DNA of 13,719 bases from Candidatus Dojkabacteria bacterium UBA3081. Its GTDB lineage: Bacteria > Patescibacteriota > Dojkabacteria > SC72. This document shows, one piece after another, positions 6,426-12,114 of the stretch (the first letter of the stretch is position 1; every line of letters begins with the position of its first letter). Both the position numbers and the translations under genes were made by a program. The stretch lies in the NCBI GenBank assembly GCA_002366615.1, contig DFBL01000014.1:1-13719 (forward strand). Reading direction: 5' to 3'. The notes beneath the pieces are model-generated. The model ran no database searches, was not told the DNA's origin, and saw only the letters and a program-made list of their open reading frames with translations.

Positions 6426-8184
6426 ATTTTTTTCTAATAATTTTTTCCTCAAAGTATTTGTTAGGATTTGTTATCTTGTATTTGAATAGCTCTATTCGAT
6501 TATACATTTCTGTTTGCATAATCTTTGTTGCGAGTAGATTTCCTTGTGGTCTGGTGTATATAACCCAACCTAGTAGAATTATTATTAATCCTAGTAGAAT
6601 TTTACCCACAAAAGTATCAAGAATTCCTGTCTCTGGGGGCTCTAATTCTTCCTCTGTAATATTTTCACAATCGCTTGCTACGGTTAGGGATACTTGAGAT
6701 CTTAGGAGGCTAGGGTCTTGTGGTATTTCAGTGGGATTTACGACTATTTCATTTAAGTTTTGTCCGCTTAAGGTACTACTTCCTGCAGTAGCACTAAATG
6801 CTATCTTCATACTTGTTGAAGGGTCAACTACCCATGGAGATGTAGGTTGCCATATGAGTCTTTGTGAATCTCCAATTTGATTTATTGTAACCATAGAGGA
6901 ATCAGTCACAGGAGTATTGTTAATGGTAGTGCTATTTGCTGTATATACAAATCCAAGTGGGAGAGAGTCAGTAACTGATACAATTTCATCTGGTGTTGTC
7001 TGTGTACTTCCATCATCTTCTCTTGTGTTTGTTATTGATATTTCAAATGTTGCACTATTTTCTCCTGTAGTTCTTTCAATACAGCTCTGTTCAACACTTT
7101 TTGATACTGAAAATTCAGAGTAAGGAAGATCTGGGTCTACTGGATCTTGGGGATCAACGGGCTCCTCAGGGGGAACAGTTGAGTCTCTAAAGGTTACAGT
7201 TGTACCTGCAGAGCCAATGCTTACATCATCCTGAAATACTTCACCAGTTATTACTAAGTCTCCGAGATGCTCGTTTAGGACATTGAAAGAGTTGTCTGCG
7301 AAATTGCTTTCATCATACAAATCTAATTTTGACATTGAGATAGAGCCTTTAGAAGATTCAATTACAAGACCATTTTGGGCTGTTAGAGTGGGAGCACCAT
7401 TATCAAAAGAGAATTTGATTTTTATATTACTACTATTTAGTTGTCCTAAGGAGATTCTTATTTCAGAGATCTTAGTTTTACCATCTGCTTGTTGTTCTGT
7501 TATTGCTGTAATATCTGTTACTGATGCTGATATTCCCGTTTCTACTTCGACAATTCTTCTACACACTATTGAATTAATTTGTCCTCCCTTAGCATCAGTT
7601 GCAGTAGCGACTATCTCTACTGAGTTAATGTCTGTAAAATCGGAAATATTTTTAGTAATCTTGTTTCCATCTATATTATCAGGGATAGCGTTTTCCGAAT
7701 TTATCTTAAAGGTAAAATCAGTATATGTAGATTTATCGAAGGTAGCTTCTGCGGTTATTGTATCTGTTGGTACTACTCTTCCTGTTATTATTTTATCATC
7801 TTGATCTCTAAGTATCATGTTTTCACATCTAGTATCAGAGATGCTTCTCATAGTACAGCTCTTGTAGGATTCTTTTGGGGTAGAGCTATTAAGAAGGTTA
7901 TCAGCAAGATCATTGATATCGCAGGATGCTTTACAAGTTTTATCTGTTGAGACAGTATTTAAATTAAAAACGAATGCTCTTTTAGGATCTCCACATTCAC
8001 TTACAATGTTGGGGTCTATTATGTAACAACCACAGGTAATCTTACTTAAATCATCATCATCTTCCCCGGCTGGTTGTATAATGTAGAAATATACTATTGC
8101 ACCGATTAATGCTAAAAGGAGTATAGCCCCGATTATGATTAGGGCTCTCAATGTATTTTTTGTTTTTCTATTCTGTCTATCCAT
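6409..8184 (-). CDS. Large surface protein with DUF11-like domain, anchored at both ends
   Basis: A 591-residue protein with an N-terminal membrane segment (about 13-35) and a second one near the C-terminus (about 527-543), so the roughly 480 residues between them should be outside the cell. Just after the first helix is a cysteine-rich part (CGC at 51-53, then ECGD, KTCKASC, KSC, TRCEN: eight cysteines within about 80 residues), probably disulfide-bonded. A proline-rich linker (PPEEPVDPQDPVDPDLP) precedes a DUF11-like region starting SKSVEQSC, with FEISITNT, VSVTDSLPLGFVY and NEIVV, typical of repeats in bacterial surface and pilus-like proteins. LEPPETG at 514-520 resembles a sortase motif, but the tail after the helix is about 48 residues and basic, unlike a sortase signal. 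A promoter precedes it. Adhesion or display is inference. Confidence 0.8.
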   Translation of the reverse strand: MDRQNRKTKNTLRALIIIGAILLLALIGAIVYFYIIQPAGEDDDDLSKITCGCYIIDPNIVSECGDPKRAFVFNLNTVSTDKTCKASCDINDLADNLLNSSTPKESYKSCTMRSISDTRCENMILRDQDDKIITGRVVPTDTITAEATFDKSTYTDFTFKINSENAIPDNIDGNKITKNISDFTDINSVEIVATATDAKGGQINSIVCRRIVEVETGISASVTDITAITEQQADGKTKISEIRISLGQLNSSNIKIKFSFDNGAPTLTAQNGLVIESSKGSISMSKLDLYDESNFADNSFNVLNEHLGDLVITGEVFQDDVSIGSAGTTVTFRDSTVPPEEPVDPQDPVDPDLPYSEFSVSKSVEQSCIERTTGENSATFEISITNTREDDGSTQTTPDEIVSVTDSLPLGFVYTANSTTINNTPVTDSSMVTINQIGDSQRLIWQPTSPWVVDPSTSMKIAFSATAGSSTLSGQNLNEIVVNPTEIPQDPSLLRSQVSLTVASDCENITEEELEPPETGILDTFVGKILLGLIIILLGWVIYTRPQGNLLATKIMQTEMYNRIELFKYKITNPNKYFEEKIIRKKSKENQ

Positions 8185-8199
8185 TATCTATGGTTAAAT

Positions 8200-8216
8200 T
8201 TTCAACCTTTGAAAGG
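8200..8216. repeat. Nested inverted repeats in the leader of the DUF11 surface-protein gene
   Basis: TTTCAA-CCT-TTGAAA (8200-8214) overlaps a second palindrome, CCTTT-G-AAAGG (8206-8216). Both lie between the predicted transcription start (near 8225) and the ATG at 8184. This placement would suit an operator or a small RNA hairpin. The arms are short and chance is possible. Confidence 0.35.
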
Positions 8217-8231
8217 AATTACTATTAATAG

Positions 8232-8261
8232 AGTTTATTTTAATATAGGCAATAATGTCAA
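8232..8261 (-). promoter_or_regulatory. Sigma70-type promoter for the DUF11 surface-protein gene
   Basis: A perfect TTGACA on the minus strand (8256-8261) sits in the 87-nt gap after holA. A TAAACT (8232-8237) 18 nt downstream is a four-of-six match to the -10 consensus. Transcription would start near 8225 with a leader of about 40 nt. The consensus -35 makes a real promoter likely; the choice of -10 is less sure. It suggests this gene is expressed apart from the alaS-holA operon. Confidence 0.52.
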
Positions 8262-8271
8262 CAAGGTATAT

Positions 8272-9198
8272 TTAGACTATTGTACAAAAAAGAGTTAAAC
8301 CAAGTTTAGGCTCTATTTGTCCTGTTTTTATTTTGTAATCTAAACTAGATAATTTTTCATATTTACTTTTTATACTTTTCCAGTCATATTTGTTTGTTGC
8401 ATTTATTAATGGTTTAACAGTAAAGGGTGGTATTTTTAGTTTAGATGCGATTTGAGAGTATGTATTCTGTTTTGATATTAAGTACTTAGTCAGAGTTATT
8501 AATCTAATATTTCTTGCAATCATGGGTAGGATGTAGTGGGGATCTATCTCTTGAGCAAATATTTGTTCAAGGGTACTAACAGGGTTTCCTTCTGAGGAGT
8601 TCATCTCATCTAAGAGTTTCCATATATCTTCTTCAAGGGTATTTGCCACTATGTTTTCAATACTTTCAGCTGTTACTGTTTTATCTTCAATTAATTTTAT
8701 TTTATTAATATTATTTTGTAGTCTTTGTAAATCGTAGTTAGAACGTTGTGCTAGGACTGTAAGAAGGTTTCGGTCTATTTTAATGTTGTTACTCTCGCAG
8801 ATATCTTTTACATATGTAAGAAAAGATCTCTTGTTTATTTTATTAAATTCCTCTAGAGTTTTTTTTACTTTGAAGTATTTAACATATTTAGTAGCTGCAC
8901 TTACCTTTTGATCTTCCCAAATTATTATATGGTCTGTACCTTCCTTTTCTAGATGATCTAGTAAGAATTCAATTATCTTTCCTCTGTCACTATTTCTATA
9001 CAGTCTTTTTATGAAAAGGACTCTTGATTGAGTAAAAAGAGAACTTGAGGAGAGTAAGTCCACTATTTTTGATGAATCTGTTTTATCTCCATCTATTACG
9101 AGCAATTCCATCTTCTCACTATTGCGTAATTGCTTAACCATGTCGTGAGCATGGGAAAGAGAGTTATATGTTTCGTTTCCAATGTATAGTTTGTGCAT
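8272..9198 (-). CDS. holA: DNA polymerase III delta subunit (clamp loader)
   Basis: A 308-residue protein matching HolA, the delta subunit that opens the sliding clamp within the clamp-loader complex. Features are an N-terminal AAA+-like region (KLYIGNETY, then MELLVIDGDKTD, SSSLFTQSRVLFIKRL and TDHIIIWEDQKV), without a Walker A motif as expected for delta. A helical linker follows (SFLTYVKDICESNNIKIDRN, LLTVLAQRSNYDLQRLQNNI, near 125-185). The C-terminal collar domain ends YKIKTGQIEPKLGLTLF, close to the family pattern 'D...KTG..dp..aLE.l'. The family typically has 320-345 residues, so this is slightly short. It begins 2 nt after the LCP gene at a TAAATATG junction. Sequence identity in this family is low but the domain order and end motif support it. 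Confidence 0.88.
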   Translation of the reverse strand: MHKLYIGNETYNSLSHAHDMVKQLRNSEKMELLVIDGDKTDSSKIVDLLSSSSLFTQSRVLFIKRLYRNSDRGKIIEFLLDHLEKEGTDHIIIWEDQKVSAATKYVKYFKVKKTLEEFNKINKRSFLTYVKDICESNNIKIDRNLLTVLAQRSNYDLQRLQNNINKIKLIEDKTVTAESIENIVANTLEEDIWKLLDEMNSSEGNPVSTLEQIFAQEIDPHYILPMIARNIRLITLTKYLISKQNTYSQIASKLKIPPFTVKPLINATNKYDWKSIKSKYEKLSSLDYKIKTGQIEPKLGLTLFCTIV

Positions 9199-9203
9199 AT
9201 TTA
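9196..9203 (-). promoter_or_regulatory. TAAATATG stop-start junction (LCP gene to holA)
   Basis: Stop TAA, two bases, then ATG. It is identical base for base to the junctions at 11670-11677 and 12107-12114. No Shine-Dalgarno sequence is visible, so termination-reinitiation is the likely mode of starting holA. Confidence 0.6.
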
Positions 9204-10655
9204 ATTGTCTTCTACTTCGGAAGTACTTTCTACTTCAGAATTAACTTCCTCTGGAATTACTTCTTTGCCCCAGAGTATCGATATGTCTTCCCCATTTATT
9301 CTTGATGTAAGGTATTCTGGTTTTGTTGTTTGTGAACCTTCTAGATACTCTCCAATACTGTTTACAGATTGTTTAAATTCTTCTTCTTTGTTTGAGAAGA
9401 TATACAACCCTTCTTTGTCTGTGTATTTTGTTCCCATGAAGCGAATATTTAGATATTTGAATACCTCTCTAAAAGCTTTTGTTTTGTCGTATGTCTCTTG
9501 GTATCCAAAGCCTGCATTGTAAAAATATATTGAGGGGTTTTCGGAGTACAAAGAAGGGTGTTTTTGGGCTAATTGGATATACTCATTAATTGCATCATAC
9601 TCTCCTAATCCAAATATCGGACCAATACCGTAACCTATGGTATCAGTATTAGAAATTAACTCCCTATTTCCAGCATTAGGGTCAAGTACAAAGGAGTAAG
9701 TGGTTAGGTCAGTTGTTTCGTTTAGTATGTTTACACCTGCTTGGACATCTTCTAAATTGAATTCTGAAATCTTAAGATTATCTTGAATAGAGGTTGTAAG
9801 CCCCATAATTTTTGATGGATTAAGGAGTGTCTCAGAGCTTAGTACGGCATCTTTAAAGGCAGAGATGATTTTTTGTTGTCTTCTTGCTCTTGCATAATCA
9901 GAACCTTCTCCATTTTGAAGTGAGTGTCTAGAACGGGCAAACTTAAGTGCTGTTTCTCCATCCATTAGTTGGGGTCCTGCCTTAAAGGAAACTGTTTGGT
10001 AGCCATTTCCTTGGGGATACATATAGTCGGTAAAACTGTTTTCTACATTTACGTATACACCTCCTCCAGTATCTATTAGTTCTACAAAGCCATTAAAATC
10101 TATCATTGCATAGTATTGAATTTCTAAACCTACTATCTCTTCAACAACTCCCTTAAGAGTTTTTAATCCAGTTCCTTCTCTTTTTTGCTCAGCAATTTGG
10201 TATGCAGAGTTTATTTTGTTAAACCAGTATTTTTCTGGTTCTATCTTAGCATGGAAGTCTCTAGGTATTGAGATTAATACAGTATCACCGGTATCATGGT
10301 TGTAGGAGCCTACAATTATGACATCTGTATTTAGGAGTTTGATATTTTCCCTGGTATCTATACCAACTAGTAAAATGTTAGTATATTTCCCCGAAGGATC
10401 CTTTTTTAATTCAGGGTCTTTTTTTTGCTCAAGTAGTTGACCAGGTTTAAAATTGAATCCGATATCTTTGCCAAGTTTATACCCTTTATACAAGAAATAT
10501 ATTCCTAAGCCTAATACTAATACAAAGATTATAGAGATCAGGTAAAAAGTCCAAGATTTCCTCTTTTTTTTTGTAGAGACAGTTTTCTTTGCAAAAGGGT
10601 TCTTGAATTTTTCTTTTTTAATTTCTTTATCAGAAATATTTAATGATACCCCCAT
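9201..10655 (-). CDS. LytR-CpsA-Psr (LCP) family envelope polymer ligase with LytR_C domain
   Basis: A 484-residue membrane protein. LCP enzymes move lipid-linked glycopolymers onto peptidoglycan or other envelope acceptors outside the membrane. The order is: a basic cytoplasmic N-terminus (KKTVSTKKKRK), one membrane helix at about 35-56, then the catalytic domain. Its landmarks are NILLVGIDTRE with D100 and R102, NTDVIIVG with D111, the hallmark IPRDFHAKI (R132, D133), FNKINSAY, TGGGVYVNVE, DGETALKFARSRHS and DYARARRQQKII. All the pyrophosphate-binding Arg/Asp positions I can check are kept. Residues about 370-450 (PSIYFYNAGFGYQETYDKTK ... LYIFSNKEEEF) look like the LytR_C domain. The tail is acidic and Ser/Glu-rich. 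It lies 18 nt after mltG and 2 nt before holA. The polymer is unknown. Confidence 0.94.
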   Translation of the reverse strand: MGVSLNISDKEIKKEKFKNPFAKKTVSTKKKRKSWTFYLISIIFVLVLGLGIYFLYKGYKLGKDIGFNFKPGQLLEQKKDPELKKDPSGKYTNILLVGIDTRENIKLLNTDVIIVGSYNHDTGDTVLISIPRDFHAKIEPEKYWFNKINSAYQIAEQKREGTGLKTLKGVVEEIVGLEIQYYAMIDFNGFVELIDTGGGVYVNVENSFTDYMYPQGNGYQTVSFKAGPQLMDGETALKFARSRHSLQNGEGSDYARARRQQKIISAFKDAVLSSETLLNPSKIMGLTTSIQDNLKISEFNLEDVQAGVNILNETTDLTTYSFVLDPNAGNRELISNTDTIGYGIGPIFGLGEYDAINEYIQLAQKHPSLYSENPSIYFYNAGFGYQETYDKTKAFREVFKYLNIRFMGTKYTDKEGLYIFSNKEEEFKQSVNSIGEYLEGSQTTKPEYLTSRINGEDISILWGKEVIPEEVNSEVESTSEVEDN

Positions 10656-10673
10656 TAAGCAGTTTAATATAAT

Positions 10674-11672
10674 TTATCTAAGGTATTCCTGTACATTCCT
10701 GTTGTGTTCTGCATATGTTTCTGCAAAGTGGACATTACCTTGTGTATCATGTATGTAGAAGTAGTAGTTGTTCTCCTTAGGGTTTCTTGTTGCATTAATA
10801 GCTTCTAAGCCTGGATTGCATATTGGTGTAGGAGGTAGCCCAGCTTTCTTATATGTATTATATGGATTATCCTTTGCTTTGTCTTCATTAGTTATTACGT
10901 GTGTCCAATCCTTCTGTGGATACAGTAGAGAAGCATCTATTTCTAAAAGCCAACCCTCTGTAAGTCTTCTTTTAAGTATATCTGCAATCATAGCTCTATC
11001 ATCTGCATTGTACCCTTCCCTTTCTACTAAACTTGCTATTATTAAATCATTGTATGTATCTTTAAGATCAGTTTTTGTCTTGAAGTTTGTAATCATTGAT
11101 TTCAATATATCAGCAGTCATACTTTCTTTGGAAAAGGCATATTTATCTGGAAAGAGATACCCTTCTAGATCTGTTAGTTGGTATGGGAAACCAAAAGTTA
11201 AAATAAACTCCTTATCAGTAGTTAGTGATAGGAAGGTATCTTTTTCAAAAAGAGTATTTCCTCCTTTAGTAAGCTCCCTATTTAATATTTCTGCTATTTC
11301 ATCTTTTCTTAAACCCTCAGGGATAGTAATCCATATATCTAACCCACGAGCTTGTTGAATAGTTTGTGCAATCTCCTTTATGCTTAAATCTTGAGGAATT
11401 TTATATATTCCTGCTTGTATCTTTTCAGATACATTTTCTAATTTGAGATACAGTTTGAAATAGTTAGACCATTTCTCTCTAAGGAGTCCATATTCCACAA
11501 GTTTATCTACGATGGAGTCTACTGATTCCCCAGAGTTTATCTGAATGGTTATTTTTTCTGAGTTATCACTATTGGGTGTTTCAATAGCTTTATTGTAGTT
11601 TAATTTGATTACAACAATCATTACTAAAACAGTAAGAAGGGCCAAGAAAAAAATTTTAATTATTGATTTCAT
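10674..11672 (-). CDS. mltG: Endolytic murein transglycosylase MltG (YceG-like)
   Basis: A 332-residue inner-membrane enzyme that cuts nascent glycan strands and is proposed to set their length. One N-terminal membrane helix (about 5-24) is followed by a LysM-like region (ITIQINSGESVDSIVDKLVE, then IQAGIYKIPQDLSIKEIA) and the YceG catalytic domain. This contains TIPEGLRKDEIAEIL, LEGYLFPDKYAF and IIASLVEREG. The glutamate of SLVERE falls at residue 217, matching catalytic Glu218 of E. coli MltG in motif and approximate position. DNPYNTYKKAGLPPTPICNPG near 267-287 is the second family signature. Length is close to the usual 330-350. It starts 2 nt after ruvX (TAAATATG) and precedes the LCP gene, so two peptidoglycan-related enzymes are adjacent. 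Confidence 0.95.
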   Translation of the reverse strand: MKSIIKIFFLALLTVLVMIVVIKLNYNKAIETPNSDNSEKITIQINSGESVDSIVDKLVEYGLLREKWSNYFKLYLKLENVSEKIQAGIYKIPQDLSIKEIAQTIQQARGLDIWITIPEGLRKDEIAEILNRELTKGGNTLFEKDTFLSLTTDKEFILTFGFPYQLTDLEGYLFPDKYAFSKESMTADILKSMITNFKTKTDLKDTYNDLIIASLVEREGYNADDRAMIADILKRRLTEGWLLEIDASLLYPQKDWTHVITNEDKAKDNPYNTYKKAGLPPTPICNPGLEAINATRNPKENNYYFYIHDTQGNVHFAETYAEHNRNVQEYLR

Positions 11673-11677
11673 ATTTA
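11670..11677 (-). promoter_or_regulatory. TAAATATG stop-start junction (ruvX to mltG)
   Basis: Second copy of the octamer: the ruvX TAA, then AT, then the mltG ATG, with no recognisable Shine-Dalgarno sequence in the end of ruvX (GAAAACAAG). Confidence 0.6.
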
Positions 11678-12109
11678 CTTGTTTTCAGAATTTAGAAAAT
11701 CTTGCAAAAATACTGTTGCAGATATCATATCAATCTTATTTCTAGATTTCTTTGTACTTTGTCCTAGAGATGTTAGCATATTTTGAGCTTGAGTTGTAGA
11801 ATAGCTTTCGTCTTGGAATATTATGGGGATATTAACTATTTCCTTAAGTTTTATAACAAATTTCTCGACTTTGTATGCACTCTGTTTATATGAATCTTGA
11901 AATATTTGGGGTTTACCAACTACGATTCTTTTAACATTGTAATGTTTTATGATATCTCTAATTTCATTTAGTAGATGATCTATATTCCTGTTTTTAGTTA
12001 TTCGTAAGACTGTTAGAGGAGAGGCTATGATACCTTTCTTGTCTGATAGAGCAATTCCGAAATTTTTATCTCCATAGTCTATTGCTAACACAGGGAAATC
12101 TTTATTCAT
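11675..12109 (-). CDS. ruvX: Holliday junction resolvase-like / pre-16S rRNA nuclease YqgF
   Basis: A 144-residue RNase H-fold nuclease, the usual YqgF/RuvX length. YqgF finishes the 5' end of 16S rRNA in E. coli and has also been called a putative Holliday junction resolvase. Visible motifs: AIDYGDKNFGIALSD with catalytic D11, RIVVGKPQ at 61-68, FQDESYSTTQA with E101 in place of the usual 'DER.tT', and KIDMISATVFLQDFL with D127 closing the acidic site. An Arg usually follows the DE motif ('DERLTT'); here it is DESYST, a small departure. It lies between alaS and mltG, with 2-nt spacers on both sides. The family call is secure; the choice between rRNA processing and DNA resolution cannot be made from sequence. 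Confidence 0.94.
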   Translation of the reverse strand: MNKDFPVLAIDYGDKNFGIALSDKKGIIASPLTVLRITKNRNIDHLLNEIRDIIKHYNVKRIVVGKPQIFQDSYKQSAYKVEKFVIKLKEIVNIPIIFQDESYSTTQAQNMLTSLGQSTKKSRNKIDMISATVFLQDFLNSENK

Positions 12110-12114
12110 ATTTA
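12107..12114 (-). promoter_or_regulatory. TAAATATG stop-start junction (alaS to ruvX)
   Basis: First copy of the octamer in operon order: the alaS TAA, then AT, then the ruvX ATG. The preceding bases (TTAGAACAA) hold no Shine-Dalgarno match. Confidence 0.6.

Noticed and set aside
7283..7804. Plus-strand open frame opposite the DUF11 surface gene
   Set aside because: Antisense to a coherent membrane-anchored protein. Its hydrophobic look comes from reverse reading of Thr/Asp/Ser codons. No start signal or neighbour supports it.
10768..11358. Long plus-strand open frame opposite mltG
   Set aside because: It is exactly antisense to a well-conserved mltG with all family motifs; the translation is Ser/Leu-rich with no recognisable domain. 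A shadow frame.
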